From Mixophyes australis (taxonomy: Eukaryota; Chordata; Amphibia; Anura; Limnodynastidae): a DNA stretch of 64,000 nucleotides. Positions 34,342 through 46,351 of the stretch are shown here, one piece after another. Within the stretch, counting starts at the first letter, position 1. Each line of letters opens with the position of its first letter. Position numbers and translations under genes: made by a program. The notes under the pieces are model-generated. The model was not told where the DNA came from, searched no databases, and saw nothing but the letters and a program-made list of their open reading frames with translations. The stretch is taken from contig JAVHZZ010000009.1 of NCBI GenBank assembly GCA_036250195.1, forward strand, positions 46,188,324 through 46,252,323, read 5' to 3'.

Positions 34342-34769
34342 GGTGCTTCAATTTTCACTGTCAGCTTTTTGCAGTGAGATGCGTGGACCCAGGTGTCTCG
34401 TCCTCCTTAATTAACAGAAGTGGGAGTAGTCAAGACCACTTGATATGGACCATCAAATCTGGGTTCCAAAGTTTTCCTCATGTGCCTTTTTAGGTAGACC
34501 CAATCTCCTGGTTACAAGGCATGTGTTCCTGTATCGTTATTTGGATCTGGAATGGAGGAGAAAACTTGAGAGTGCACATTAGTCATTATCTTTGTAAGCT
34601 GTATTAAATAATCAGTTAGATCTGCATGATTATGTTGCAATTGCTGAGGAAAATAACACCCTGTCTTCAGGGCTCCCCCAAACAATATTTCATAAGGGGA
34701 CAACTTATGCTTCTTTCCTGGTGTTGTTCTAACTGATAATAGAGCTAAAGGTAGACAATCTACCCAGGT
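34342..34769 (-). pseudogene. pol: ERV-C integrase C-terminal region
   Basis: Continues integrase after one in-frame stop near 34771: SPYEILFGGALKTG, then after a second stop PGDWVYLKRH and RFDGPYQVVLTT, the C-terminal DNA-binding segment of gammaretrovirus-type integrases. Each break is a single stop codon, so the decay is slight. Confidence 0.8.
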
Positions 34770-35408
34770 TTATCCTGTTTCTGCAATCATTTTCTGAATT
34801 TTTAACTTTAATGTGCCATTCAATCTTTCCACTTTTCTACTTGCCTGTGGCCTATATGGGGTATGAAAGGCTTGCTGTATCCCCATATCCTTCATTATAT
34901 TTTGCATTACTTTCCCCGTAAAATGCGATCCTCGGTCTGATTCTATTGTTTCAGGTATTCCATACCTGCAAATTACCTCACTTATCAGTTTCTTGGCAGT
35001 GTTTTTAGCTGTTGCCTTAGCCACTGCCCAGGCCTCTAGCCAATTTGAGAATAGATCTGTGCACACAAGGACATGCTCATATGTTCCTACCCTAGGTAGC
35101 TGTATATAGTCAATCTGAAATCTCTGAAATGGGTACAATGGCTTTGGTGTGTCCTTCTGTGGTGTTTTCACTACCTGACCTGGATTGTATTTTCCGCATA
35201 TCACACAGGCTGCTGCATATACCGTAGCAGCTGCATTGAATCCTGGTGCTACCCAATGTCGTAAGACAATATTGGTCATGGCTTCTTTAGAATTGTGGAC
35301 CAGCCCATGTGCCAATTGAGTCATCATAGGGTATAGGCTTCTGGGCAGACAATACTTATTATCTATTCTCCAGAGCACTCCCTGACATGTAGCACTTCCT
35401 TTTCCCAT
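34770..35408 (-). pseudogene. pol: ERV-C integrase core
   Basis: The zinc-binding region (LVHNSKEAM ... CVICGKY) and catalytic core are present. First aspartate is in FQIDYIQLP, second in ESDRGSHFTG, and glutamate in KVERLNGTLK, so the DDE triad is intact. A run of A residues at 35409-35420 shifts frame from the RNase H piece upstream. Confidence 0.9.
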
Positions 35409-36274
35409 GCCTTTTTTTTTTTTATTATTGAGGAGACTTGTTCCTGGAACTTTTGCAGTATGTCAAGGGTTACAGGCTCTATAGGGTTTTTACCCTGTAT
35501 CACATGACAGACCTGCACCCTGGGCATAAGTGCTGCCTGTTTAGCAGCAGCATCTGCCTTGGCATTTCCCATAGCCTCCTTAGTCTTTTCTTTAGTGTGT
35601 GCCTGGACTTTCAATATAGCTACCTTCTTGGGTAGCTGCAGAGCTCTAAACAGAGCCCTTATCTGTTCTGCATGCTTGATAGGTTTTCCTGCTGACCCCA
35701 CAAAATCCCTGCTCTTCCATATTGGCCCAAAGTCATGGGCCACGCCATATGCGCACCTGGAGTCTGTGTATATGATAGCTGTTTGGTTTTCTGCCATTAT
35801 ACATGCCTCAGTGAGTGCATGCAACTCCGCCTCTTGTGCTGAGCAGAAAGGTGGGAGTGGTTGTTGTATCAAAGTCTCTTCCAGGGTGGTCACAGCATAC
35901 CCTGTGTGTGGTGACCCTTCATAATAATACCTGGAACCGTCAACAAATAAGTTCCAATCTGCATTAGGTATAGGGACATCTGTCACATTTTCTAATTCCT
36001 TCATTTCTAGCTTCATTAGTTCAGCACAGTCATGTGACTCAGAAAAGGGAAAAATTTTGTGTGTATTTTGTCTGGTACTGATACATTTCTCCCTTTCTGA
36101 TTCATCAAGGGTGGGTAGGTCCCCACCCACCTCTCTCCCCTCTGTTGAACCTGCTTTAACTGGAAACAGTGTAGCAGGTTCAAAACTGCATCTTTTAATT
36201 GTTACATGTGCATGACTTAATAATGACACCTCATACTTAGTGAGCCTTGCTGTGGACAGATGCTTTGTTCTTGC
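35363..36274 (-). pseudogene. pol: ERV-C RNase H
   Basis: A 288-residue frame containing LFVDGSRYY, CSAQEAELHALTEA, IIYTDSRCAYGVAHDFG and GNAKADAAAKQAAL, covering the D-E-D-D residues of RNase H, then the start of the integrase N-terminal extension. It is in the same frame as 36275-36529 and separated from it by one stop. It is of gammaretrovirus-like type. Confidence 0.9.
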
Positions 36275-36529
36275 TTAGTTTAGTATTTCTGTAACTGCAT
36301 GTGGGACCTGTATAGTTAAGGGGTGGTCTAGTACTATATCTGACACCTTATCTTTTAGTAAGGCTGCGGCTGCCACCGCCCTTATACAGGATGGGGCTCC
36401 TCCTATGATACTGTCTAGATGTAATGAATAGTAAGCCAGCGGTCTCTGTTTATGTGAGTGTACCTGTGAAAGGACCCCTTGGTGCATGTCCCTTAGATTC
36501 ATTGCAGAACAAGGTAAATGGCTTATCAT
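36275..36529 (-). pseudogene. pol: ERV-C RT connection domain
   Basis: Contains VLSQVHSHKQRPLAYYS and CIRAVAAAALLKD, the connection segment between RT and RNase H in gammaretrovirus-like Pol. A frame change near 36500 joins it to the RT piece. Confidence 0.85.
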
Positions 36530-36975
36530 ATTGTGGTAATCCTAACGCTGGTGCCTGCACAATGGCTTGTTTTAATGTTTCAAACGATGTTAGTTGTGAT
36601 TCAGTTAAATATATCCTGGACCCTTTTACCTCACTAAGAGCATCATAGAGGGGTTGCATTAGGAGGGATGCTCCGGCAATCCATTCCCTGCAGTACCCTA
36701 CCAAACCTAGGAATGACCTTAATTCCTTGGTGTTCTGTGGTGGCTTTACCTGCTGGATTGCAGTTATCCTGTCCTGTGTGAGGTGTCTGGTACCTTGTGA
36801 GATACAATGTCCTAAAAATATTACCTTACTCTGCGCTGCTTTTATTTTTGTGGGTGATACCTTGCAATTTTTCTGCCCTAAGAAGTTAATTAATGATGTA
36901 GTCTCTTCCTGACACCTGTCATTCATTTGGCAACATGGTAATAAGTTATCTACATATTAGAAGAGTGTCTTGTTT
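36450..36975 (-). pseudogene. pol: ERV-C reverse transcriptase, C-terminal palm and thumb
   Basis: Begins at the catalytic box, which reads YVDN in place of YVDD (about 36941-36956), so one catalytic aspartate is lost. It continues QMNDRCQEETTSL, VIFLGHCISQG, ELRSFLGLVGYCREWI. The RT fingers and protease are absent: sequence directly upstream is Gag-like, showing an internal deletion. Confidence 0.85.
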
Positions 36976-37118
36976 TTATTCAACAGCTGCTTCATTCATT
37001 TGACTCTGTGAAATAGCCTGTGTCACTGAATCTCCTGCATCCAACATATCGTTGTATGCGGGTGGGGCAGGAGGTTCTTTTGGTTTCAATTCACCTGGTC
37101 TAGGGGTCTGACATTAAA
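36976..37118 (-). pseudogene. gag: ERV-C Gag p12-like segment with PPAY late domain
   Basis: Readable in minus frames as EPPAPPAYNDMLDAGDSV (about 37035-37077) followed by a glutamine-rich stretch. PPxY is a late-domain motif, and ERV-B has LPPPY at the matching place. It is joined almost directly to the RT palm, so capsid, nucleocapsid, protease and RT fingers are deleted. Confidence 0.55.
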
Positions 37119-38726
37119 TCACACACAAATGTTCACCTAACATTCTCTCAACTGAATATACTTTCAGCAGGCATACATTTATCCATAGAGGCAACACCCA
37201 AAAAAAAAATAAAATAAATCATTTGCACCTACAATAGGCTAAAACGACCTAGCTGGAATCTTAACATTGTACCACAAGTCAAATTACTAACAAAAATCCC
37301 TTCAAATCAATATCCAGAAATGTGGTAAAATTATACTAATACAAGTTTAAAAATGGAAAAGCAGAAAATATTATTCTTTCAGTAATCCACAAAACACTCT
37401 CTTTCTTGCTAAAAGAGGAAGAAAAAAAATAAATATAACTGATATGTTACAGCATAGAGTTGTGGAACTACAAGTCCCAGCATTCAATTAGCTTCAGCTT
37501 CAATTAGGTTGTTACCACTGCTGAGATGTTTCAATTACTCTTGAATTACCGAAGCACACGTGAAAAACCTTTTTTTCTATCAACCACATATATTGTCAAA
37601 TAAATCCTTCTCTTTCACACTGAACACTGAACAAACTGGGGAGAGAATCTGCAACTTCATTCCCCCTCTGCTCATATCCCCCCTCCCTTTCTCAACACAC
37701 TGAAGTCTTTTACACAGAATAGGAAGGGGAAGACATTCCATTCTCTGTCTCTCACTCACAGGTTGTAAGACAGAAACATAACAAAAACTAAAACAAAAAT
37801 ATGCACAATGTGTAATTTGTCTTTTCTTTTTCCTAATTCATTTTGCACAACCAATACAAAAAGTATTTTATCTGGCGCAAAAGAGAATATATGAAAAATA
37901 AGACTGCAGCTAAAAATAGTCCAGTGCAATTCTCAAGTTCCAATAGCCAAAAATAGAATGACCCTCTGAATTTAAAAGGCTTTCTCGAATTTCTACCAGC
38001 ACAAATACTGTTAACTCTAAATCCTTCAGTGGCTAATTTAAATATTATTGTACACCTTTCTTCAACAACAGACATATAAAGCAATATGTCAAAATATAAC
38101 AAATACAAACAATGAATCTTATCAGAACCAGAAGGGTGAGTATTCTTGAACCTTCACATCAAACTGATGAATCTTAGAAGACACAGAAATAACAACGACC
38201 TTTTTAGAGCAGAATAAAACTTCTACCCACCGCGGTTTTGTCGTTCCTAGTTCTGCCTCTCCCCGACTCCTTCACAGTTTTTCAGGAAGATTTTCGAAGC
38301 TCACTGTGGCCTCTAAGTATGTTAAAGGCAATAGACCTTTTGCCACCAGTAAAATCCCTTCTAATTCAGATGTACGGTGCACACTGGAGAATTGATCTGA
38401 GACTCACACTGTTGTCTAGATTAATCAGTTCTGTTTTACTGAAACTGGTATACTAATATTTATACATAAAACCTGGCATACCCTCTTATGGTTACATACT
38501 ATAATAATAAACAAAATCCTTTAAATTGTAGCTATGACCTGCAACCAATTGAACAAAGACATCTGTAAATCTTTCTCACTTAGAGCAGGACAGACAGCTT
38601 ATCTTGCTTATCTTTACTGAAAGTGAGTTATATCCAAATTTTTAAAGCATAACCGCTCATCCTTTAAATCTGTTTATCTAATTGGAATTTCTTTACCTAC
38701 GAAGGTCTGTAGTTAGTCATTTTTAA
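37119..38726. other. Unassigned AT-rich sequence inside ERV-C
   Basis: About 1.6 kb without recognisable coding content, splitting the Gag-like pieces at 36976-37118 and 38727-39100. It contains AACTACAAGTCCCAGCATT near 37469, a motif also in the foldback at 22477-22619. It may be a separate insertion or retroviral non-coding sequence. I found no convincing terminal repeats. Confidence 0.4.
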
Positions 38727-39100
38727 CTAATTGACTTCTACATTATCTATGAAAGCTATATATTGCTTAATTAAAAATATCACAATTTCCTTTACAGGGG
38801 GTAGTTGTCCTGACGTCCCTTCTAATGGGTGACTATGTGGGTCTGATGGTGCACTTGGGGGTGGCTGAGTAGGAGGCAAGTTTACAGCTGTATGTCCCTG
38901 GATGTCTTCTAACATCTCTTACTTTAACATTTGTTCTTGTTCTATATGTCTACATGCCCTTACCCATGCTGATACTTGGTGTTCTTTATTATTCCTAGTA
39001 ATCTATATACTATATTCTTTCTGAAAATCTGGCAATCCCGCCTTCCTAAAGATTATATAGATTTCTCTAACAGCCACAATACCTTCTCTTTCCTTAACTA
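38727..39100 (-). pseudogene. gag: ERV-C Gag proline-rich linker and matrix end
   Basis: A frame with LPPTQPPPSAPSDPHSHP (38727-38915). Upstream, in broken frames, lies a segment readable as FQKEYSI and EHQVSAWVRACRHIEQEQM. This is consistent with the end of matrix and a p12-like linker. The identification rests on position and composition. Confidence 0.45.
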
Positions 39101-39316
39101 GATCCGCAATAGTGTATGATGTCTGTACCATCATACCTTTACTGCCCTGGGCCCCCATTACTGCAGTTATGGGAATACCGGCCCCTAGTGTGCCTGAGAA
39201 GTGACTGTTATTCTAATTTTATACACCTTTACAATTAAATCCTGTTATGTATTTCTTGATCAACTTGGGTACATACTTTACTGATATTTTATTAATTAAT
39301 AGACATGTAGGTGGCC

Positions 39317-39574
39317 TTATCCTTCTAAAAAATGATATATTAGCCACCATCCCAATCCTATTTGGGTTTTTAGATAGTCTGGACAACCATGAATTCCAAC
39401 TATTGCTGTATATATCGTTGGATTAAAAATTTCCTCCTTATGTTTACCATATGTTACTGAACAATCAGTGTCAGTTCCTATCACCGCTATCAATTTACTA
39501 GTTTGTATTGTCAATGCCTTTTGAATTATAACAACACATTTACAGTCTGGACAACTAAGATTATTTTCTGACAT
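39317..39574 (-). pseudogene. ERV-C first ORF with CPDCKC motif
   Basis: Starts MSENNLSCPDCKCVVI and contains IVGIHGCPDYL. ERV-B has the counterpart at 7402-7764 (CNNCKC, GTHVDDFDYL). It is the first clear frame after the leader. It could be an unusual matrix N-terminus or a leader protein. The glycine for myristoylation seen in ERV-B is absent here. Confidence 0.45.
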
Positions 39575-40108
39575 TTATACTCCCCACAGCATATCTCTGA
39601 TTCCCTCAGCTCCCTTTGATGTTTTTATGAAACAATATATTAATACTAGTACAATTATTACTCAATCTTTTCAGGAGCGAAGGGTTCTTATAATGACCTC
39701 TCAAACCCAAGGACAATCATTTACACAAAACAAGGCGAGGTCTCAGCAACAAGTATAGAGGAATGCTTTTGATTATCAAGGTCAATCAATAAGTTATGTA
39801 TTTGCATCCTTTTATATATATCCTGTATCGACACAAACACATACATTCAATTATCTATTTTTCACAAAAAAACAAATATATATCAGGAAAACAGGTTATT
39901 CAGTAATTTGTTCAAATACCCGTTATACCATCCCCTACTGAACCCCACCTTATATCTTACAGGAAGAGCAGATGGAGTAGTGAGTTGCAAATGCAAAAAA
40001 CTTCGACTGCTCACCGCACGGTTTTCTCTGCTGTTCCTGAAGATTTAGGAGGTCTCTGGTCAGTCCTGGGCTGGTATGTTGAGTATCCCAGACGAAGTCC
40101 CCAGAAAA
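39575..40108 (-). other. ERV-C leader with primer-binding site
   Basis: AT-rich leader. On the minus strand TGGGGACTTCGTCTGGGAT lies about five bases after the LTR end. It resembles a proline-tRNA primer site (TGGGGGCTCGTCCGGGAT in murine gammaretroviruses) with a few changes. Confidence 0.6.
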
Positions 40109-40545
40109 TGTCGGGGTACCAAGGCTTGGTGCCCTCATTATCGATCTCTGATGACCTGATTTCCTATGTGGTATTTTGCTGTTAACAGGAGAGTGAAGAA
40201 TAAAACACAAACGAGGTGTTGCAGTTTCAAAATCAGCTCTGAGGGTCCATGCAAACTGATCCTTTATTTATACATAGTGACCAGCATTAACTGGTTAACA
40301 ACAAGGACATATAAGGAAATCTCTTTAGCTCAGCAAATATACATATAAGCCCACATCCTCTGTTCAGCATTACATGCTTTTCCTGCCAGTTGCTTGCTTC
40401 AGTCTGGCATCTTGCTGCTGTCTTGTTCCATAGGAAGAATCTGTTTTTTTCCTTCAAAGCGTAGTCCTATATATAGTTCTTTTTTTAAGGCATTTACCAT
40501 ATATTTGTACATCTTAATAACTATCAATTATTTTATACTCTCACA
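40109..40545 (-). repeat. ERV-C 5' LTR
   Basis: 437 bp, the same length as the 3' LTR, differing by two substitutions (near 40152 and 40444). Followed outside by CATC, the target duplication. Confidence 0.95.
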
Positions 40546-40829
40546 CATCTACCTACCTGTAACTCTATAACTCGCTGTAGAGTTATGTCAGTGAATGGGA
40601 CCGCCAACCCACAGTACTGCTCGGCTGCAAAAGACCAGAATGAGGGGCCACGTCTCCACTCCCGCTTTGCCTTATGGAGATCCGCGAGCCGCCCCACCCT
40701 AGTCTCCTGCAAAAATAAAATGTCAACCTTAAGTGTGTTGAAAAAATTGAAGGCCATTTAGCAAGCACGTTCAGACAAGATGGATGCCATGTTAATAGCG
40801 GCAAATCTTATAGGCTGGGAAACTTTCAT
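40546..40829 (-). pseudogene. LINE-2 ORF2 start and endonuclease N-terminus
   Basis: The ATG at 40829 opens MKVSQPIRFAAINMASIL. After a single in-frame stop (probable cysteine region) it continues NTLKVDILFLQETRVG, with the catalytic QE of APE-type endonucleases. ERV-C interrupts it at 40545; the frame continues at 33145. Confidence 0.85.
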
Positions 40830-40835
40830 TCTGAG

Positions 40836-41984
40836 TTATAGCAAGTAGGACCCAAATAACTTTCTCTCTTTCTCTCTAGTGGAGTCCCTGTCAGAGGAGC
40901 CCCACGGTTTTACACTAACCCCGGCCGGCACCATATCGGAGTCAAGAAGGTTTACCTCCTCATCTTCGTAGGTAACCTTATCCGGCACAGGGGAAACAAT
41001 ACCAGAAGAAATGGCAGAGATAGGAGGAGGACTACCAACTTTCACTTCACCCTCCGTGCCTGCCTGAGGCAGACCCACTAATTTCTTAACATTTGGCAGA
41101 TCAGGCGGACCAGGGTCTGGAATATCCAGGGGAACCAGGAGGGAAGGGGCCTGAATAGACAATACCATGGCAGGAGGTGAGGCTTTGGAGAAAACTGAAG
41201 GAACCAATGGAGGGAAAGAGTCCTCCGTGTGGTGAGAGATCTCTAAAGGGGTGGTGGATATTCCCGGGGAGGAAGAGGTTACTGTGGCCAACTCCTCCAC
41301 AAAGAGAGACTTGCGCAAACTTAAAGGTGCCTTCAAGAAATTTTCCCCAATCAGAACCTTAGCTATCATTTTACCTGCTACTTCTTTTTTTACTTCTCCT
41401 CTGGTTTTTTATACTTGGGTTCTACCCTTAATGGGGATGGGCTTTTGACCTTCCTCCTCCTCCTCATGACCTTAGGCCTAAATTGCAAGCTACCGTTCTC
41501 ACCCCTCACTATTTCTCCATCTAACTCCTCATCACTTGAGAAGGATAGGAAACGGTTAGATAGGATAAGCTCTTCGCCGCCAGACCTTACAGCCCGACTC
41601 CTTCTCCCCATCTTCCCTTGCACTGTAAAGGGGGCTTCTGAAGAAGGATTACCGGGCTAAAGGGATGGCCAACCTCACCACATAAATTACATTTAATCTT
41701 TACACATGACCTGGCCTCATGTTCCTAATCCCCGCAATGGCCACATTTTTGAACGGGACAATTCATGCTGAGGTGGCGAAAGTCACCACAGCGATGGCAC
41801 ATCCTTGGCTGGCCTGGGTAAAATCAGTGAATTCGGTCGCGACCAATAAAGGCCGCAGATGGTACGTGCAGCACACCAGCCTCCGTGCATCGCAGATGGA
41901 CCATGGCAGATCACCCGCCACCCCAGACATGACGGCTCAGATCGGGAACTTTCTCCAACGGGGATACTAAGTCAGCGTATCTTT
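40836..41984 (-). pseudogene. LINE-2 ORF1 C-terminal part with zinc knuckles
   Basis: Minus frames covering the second knuckle area (readable near 41690-41770), a basic segment RRRRKVKSPSPLRVEPKYKKPEE (41390-41623), and a proline/serine-rich end (40836-41369) stopping seven bases before the ORF2 start. It aligns in order with LINE-3 at 47727-48539. It is broken by frame changes at ~41370-41395 and ~41625-41800. Confidence 0.75.
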
Positions 41985-43524
41985 TTAATCAAAAACACAA
42001 GTCAGATGTAGGTAGAGATTCGTTTCTAACTAATATGGTCACACGCACCCTTTCTTGGCGCGAGACAGGGATTGCTCGGAAATTGGACCATGGCTCTGTA
42101 CCTTTCTGCCTTCCCCACTTAGCCCAATAGTCTTGCAACCCATAGTAAGAACAAAAGCTGACATCAAAATCAGGGGAACTGACAGGATGTATGCATGCAA
42201 AAAGATACTCAGCTTTATAACCAAAACTTGCAAAAAAACTATTCAAAAAGGCAGGTCTAGTAGGGGTATCACCACTCACACACTTCAATTGAACGACATT
42301 CCTCCTCTTAGGGGGCTGCCCTCTGATAGACATTTGAGGGACAGTAGGTGCTGCAACACCAGTCTTCACCCCCGATGCTGCCTTAGCATAGCAAATTGGA
42401 CCAGGTACCCCAACTGGTGCAGGAATGTCACACATAGGTTTAGGGGTCAGTACTGCAGAGGGCACATCAGTGGCCACCAAACAAGGAGCTGTTGCAACAG
42501 CAGATTTAACCCCCTGCAAACTCCCACTACCATCTACACCAGAAACTTGCTTTTTTACACTAATCTCCTGTGGCAGCATATTTGGCATGTTTTTTGCAGC
42601 TGACTCAATCACATGAAGGGCTGCTTTTGCTCTAGGAGGCACACATAATGGACCATAAACAGTATCTACCCCATAACCCTGCACATTATTCATATCACAT
42701 CTATTCAGACATTGCTGGGCTGTACCTGTATTCACTGGCATGGAGTTAGCAGACACTGGCAGATTTCTCCTGATCACCGGCACCACAACTCCGCCCCCTC
42801 CACTCGCAGAGTTAACCTCCGCTGCTGGCAAGGATAGAATGGTTTCATTACTATTGGCACAGACAGGCAACGGGGGATCCGACACAGCTGCACTCACCGA
42901 TGCCTTGCACGCACTCCTGTCAGACACTGAAACAGCCTTCATTACAGCACGAGAGCCAGCAGTACCGCTGTGGCTTGAATGGACCACACAGACAAGGAGG
43001 GGTCGAGACATCACAGCTGCAGACGCATCAGTAATAACAGGCACGGAGCCTGCACTCACAGGAATTGGGCCACAGACAGGGGATCCTGAGCCAACCACAG
43101 CAACTGCAGCAGGCACCATCTCCCTATCTACAATGGCCGTGACTTCTTGCAGCTCCGTCACTGGCAAGTCACCCTCCATTACTCTTATATTATTATATAA
43201 CATGTTCTCCATTGGATCTTGAACATCAGAAACAGGAGCATTAATAGGCAATAGTTCAGATGTCAAGCACTCCTCTATGTCAGACAATGATTCTTCTGAT
43301 GGTGAGTGTAACTTTTCAATTAACCCTTGCAGTACTTGTTCTTTGTTAAGGAGGATTTCTTCCAATTCTTTAATTTCTGCTGTGGAGGTTACTCTGTCAG
43401 TGCTATAAGCATTGTTCCTTTTCCTATTTTTTGCAGCAATTTGTTTTTTAACCATTGCAATAACAGATTCTAGGTCTAGTATTTGCCCCCTAACCGCAGA
43501 CTCATTTTCCTCACTGGGAGCCGA
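41985..43524 (-). pseudogene. LINE-2 ORF1 central region
   Basis: A long frame of 488 residues with a possible coiled region near its start (ELEEILLNKEQVLQGLIEKL), a Ser/Val/Ala-rich low-complexity middle, and a conserved end with FRAIPVSRQERVRVTILVRN that matches LINE-1 and LINE-3. It is the best-preserved ORF1 segment in the window. The role is RNA binding in the retrotransposition complex by analogy with L1/Tx1 ORF1 proteins. Confidence 0.8.
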
Positions 43525-44419
43525 TTAGGGGAGGCACATATCCACAGTATTCACACTCCCCTCCTGTGCCGCATCAGTGTTGCCGGCAGGCACCGTCTCC
43601 ATAGCCACTTCACATAATACAGGTTCAACATTAGCTTGCACAGTTATATTTACAGTGACTGAACTTACTTCTGTATTACTGGAGGCAGGCTTGTTTACAA
43701 GGTACAGGGCCTGGGTTAGGAACTTTTGCCTTTTCCACTGCAGCAGCACTTTTTGATGCAGGGTATGGACTAGATCCCTGAGTCTTCACCACCTTAGCGT
43801 TTGCTGGATTTACCACCAAGTTGTTAGTAGAAACAGGCTTGCTTGGCACAGAGCCTGCCTTAGGAACTTTTGCTTTTTCCACTGCAGCAGCACTTTTAGA
43901 TGCAGGGTCTGGACTAAATCCCTGAGCCTCCACCTTAGCAGTGGCTGTACATGTTTCCATATTTCCAGAGGCAGGCTTGCTTGGAACAGAGCCTGCATTA
44001 GGAACTTTTGCCTTTTCCACTGCAGCAGCTTTTTTTGATGCAGGGTCTGGACTAGATCCCTTAGTGGTAGCTGGATTCACCACCAAGTTGTTAGTAGAAA
44101 CAGGCTTACTTGGTACAGAGCCTGATATAGGCCCCTGGGCCTTTGCAGTAGAAACAGCTGAATCCACAGTCTGGATACTCTTCTGGGTATGTGCTCTCAA
44201 CACAGGGCCCAGGCTGGGCCTCTGCAGCTGGGATTGTTTCCATCCTGAGGTATTATCAAGGTTTTCCCTGGTTCTTGCACATTCAAAGAAGGGCCTGTGC
44301 TAGGCCCAAAAGCCTGGAAACTCACCTTTTTCAGCTTGATTATGCTCCTTGCGAGCATAGCCTAAGGTAGGCCCGAAAGCCTGGGCACTTACCTGCACTC
44401 CTCCACCAGGATCCTCCAT
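43525..44419 (-). pseudogene. LINE-2 ORF1 N-terminal region with tandem protein repeats
   Basis: Starts at the ATG at 44419 (MEDPGGGVQVSAQAFGP), then changes frame. From 44203 it shows three to four tandem copies of a 46-48 residue unit including SPDPASKSAAAVEKAKVP and GSVPSKPVSTNNLVVNP. The repeats are close to each other. LINE-1 has the same MEDPGGG start at 13242. Confidence 0.75.
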
Positions 44420-44479
44420 CCTCTCTGGGCTTGCTCCCAGAGTCCACTCTGGTTCTCAGACAGCAAAGACACACCTCCT

Positions 44480-45125
44480 CACTCCAAGGCAGCTGAAACC
44501 AGAATGAGGCTGGAAATGTTGTTTATTTAAAGCTTGCAACCTAACATAATCAACTAAGACAAAATGTGGCACTCAAAATTATAAGAACATAAATATTATG
44601 GGAAATATCACGTAAAGTGCAGCATAAGTCCATAATAAATAACAGGATAAAAGCACAACATAAAATCAGAAGGGTGGCCACACCAAATAAACCAAAACAA
44701 AACAAATATAATACATTATTCCAAACCACATCAAAAATCACCCAAAGAAACACTATAAACCACCCCCAACCACAAAAAATCACAACAAACCATCAAAATA
44801 TTCATAAGCAAAGAAGAAATAAACTGAACATTTAGATGTATGCAGCCATATATAAAAATACCGGTAGGTATTCACTCAAAATCTAAGAGAGGTGAAAAGA
44901 AAGGCAGCCACAGATGGGAAGACATACCAGACCTTGGCCCCCATACGGAGGCCTCAGACCCGGCAGAGCCTGACCCAGTTTGCATTGATCATCCAACGCT
45001 TTTCCATATCCCTTAATTTCCGCACCTCGTGGAGAATGTCACCCACCACCACTACACAGGGAAGGACCTTTTGTCTAATGGAAATCTGACACCTAGCATT
45101 CCAAGTGAAGTATCTAGTAACTAAA
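44480..45125 (-). other. LINE-3 3' UTR and junction with LINE-2
   Basis: About 0.65 kb of 3' UTR after the LINE-3 ORF2 end, containing TTTAAATAAAC on the minus strand near 44520. It passes directly into the LINE-2 5' end near 44480. It is homologous to the junction near 13303. Confidence 0.7.
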
Positions 45126-45727
45126 CTAACTAAAAAAAAGGGTGGCAAAATCAAAAACCTGCCATCTATCCTTGAATTCACCATAGACCCATTCAGAGTA
45201 ACCGAGCCCCGAAAGACAAGGGATGCCCAAAGAACTAGAAAGTCTACTGTAGATTTCTATATTAAAGGGGCACTCAAGCAAGAAGTGGTCCATGGTCTTT
45301 TTCTTCCCCTGACATTTCTCTCGTCGATAACCACGATCATCGGCACTTCTATACTTCAGATTCCCTCTTACATAGAATCTCCTATGGAAAGAGAGCCAGA
45401 CAATGTCCCAAAACTTCAGAGTAACTCTCCAGGAATTAACCAGGGAAAGACCCTCTGAGCATACATCACCTGGGCAGTCTCTCAGTGACAGCTGAGCCCA
45501 GAAGTGAGAGTGCAGGACTCTCCTCTCCAACTCCCTTCTAGAGAAGTTCCTAACTTCCCCCGCCTCCAGGCCTTGTCACTTTCAATCCCAGAGATGCATA
45601 GGTCGGGAGATACCCATGACGGACCTGGAAGGTCCTCATCCTGCCACTTTCCATGCAAACATTAAGGAAGGGATGCACCCAGACCCTAAAGCCACTTACC
45701 CATTGAGAAGGAGTCTCAAGAAAGAGA
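45126..45727 (-). pseudogene. LINE-3 ORF2 C-terminal domain
   Basis: A frame with FYVRGNLKYRSADDRGY and MDHFLLECPFN, the counterpart of 13916-14311. The first cysteine pair is partly lost (Y-R-R-E-K-C). It is separated from the RT by a stop near 45728. Confidence 0.8.
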
Positions 45728-46351
45728 CTACTGAGAGGTCACAGTTCGCTTGATCAGGTTCAACCTATTCCCCCAAAGTAAAAGAAAGACAACTGCATAA
45801 ACCCTAGACCATAAAGACTGTGGCAAAAGGCACACGTAGCTAATGTACAGAAACTCCGGGATCAGGTAGGTCTTCACAAGGTCTACTCTTTCCCTAAGAT
45901 AAAGCTTCCACCTCCTCCAGCTCTCCACTTTCCGAGAAGCTTCCTCCAGTTTTATCTCCCAGTTTTGTTCGACATAATCACCGAATTGAATTCCTAATAT
46001 TTTGATCTTACTACTGGACTGGGGAAGGCTGTCCGGAAGGTCGAACTGACCACCTTCCTCCCCCATACAGAAAACTTCACTCTTTTCCTGGTTTGCTTTT
46101 GAGCCACTGGCCTCGGAGTATCTGCAGACCAGAGTTGTTACCTCCATTGCTTCCGCAGGACTCGACAAGACGACAGTGACATCGTCCGAGTAGGCCACCA
46201 CCTTCAAAGGACACTCCGGACCCAACAGCACCCCTCCTATCGAGCCGCCTTCAATCCTTCGAATAAAAGGATCTATTGTAAACACATACAAGAGGGGGCT
46301 CAGGGGGCAACCCTGCCTTACTCCAGAGTTGACCACAAAGGATGGACCTAC
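45728..46351 (-). pseudogene. LINE-3 ORF2 RT, C-terminal part
   Basis: Contains GVRQGCPLSPLLYVF, the catalytic YSDDVTVVLSS and KILGIQFG. A single stop separates it from the upstream piece at ~46352. The YxDD residues are intact here, unlike LINE-2. Confidence 0.9.
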
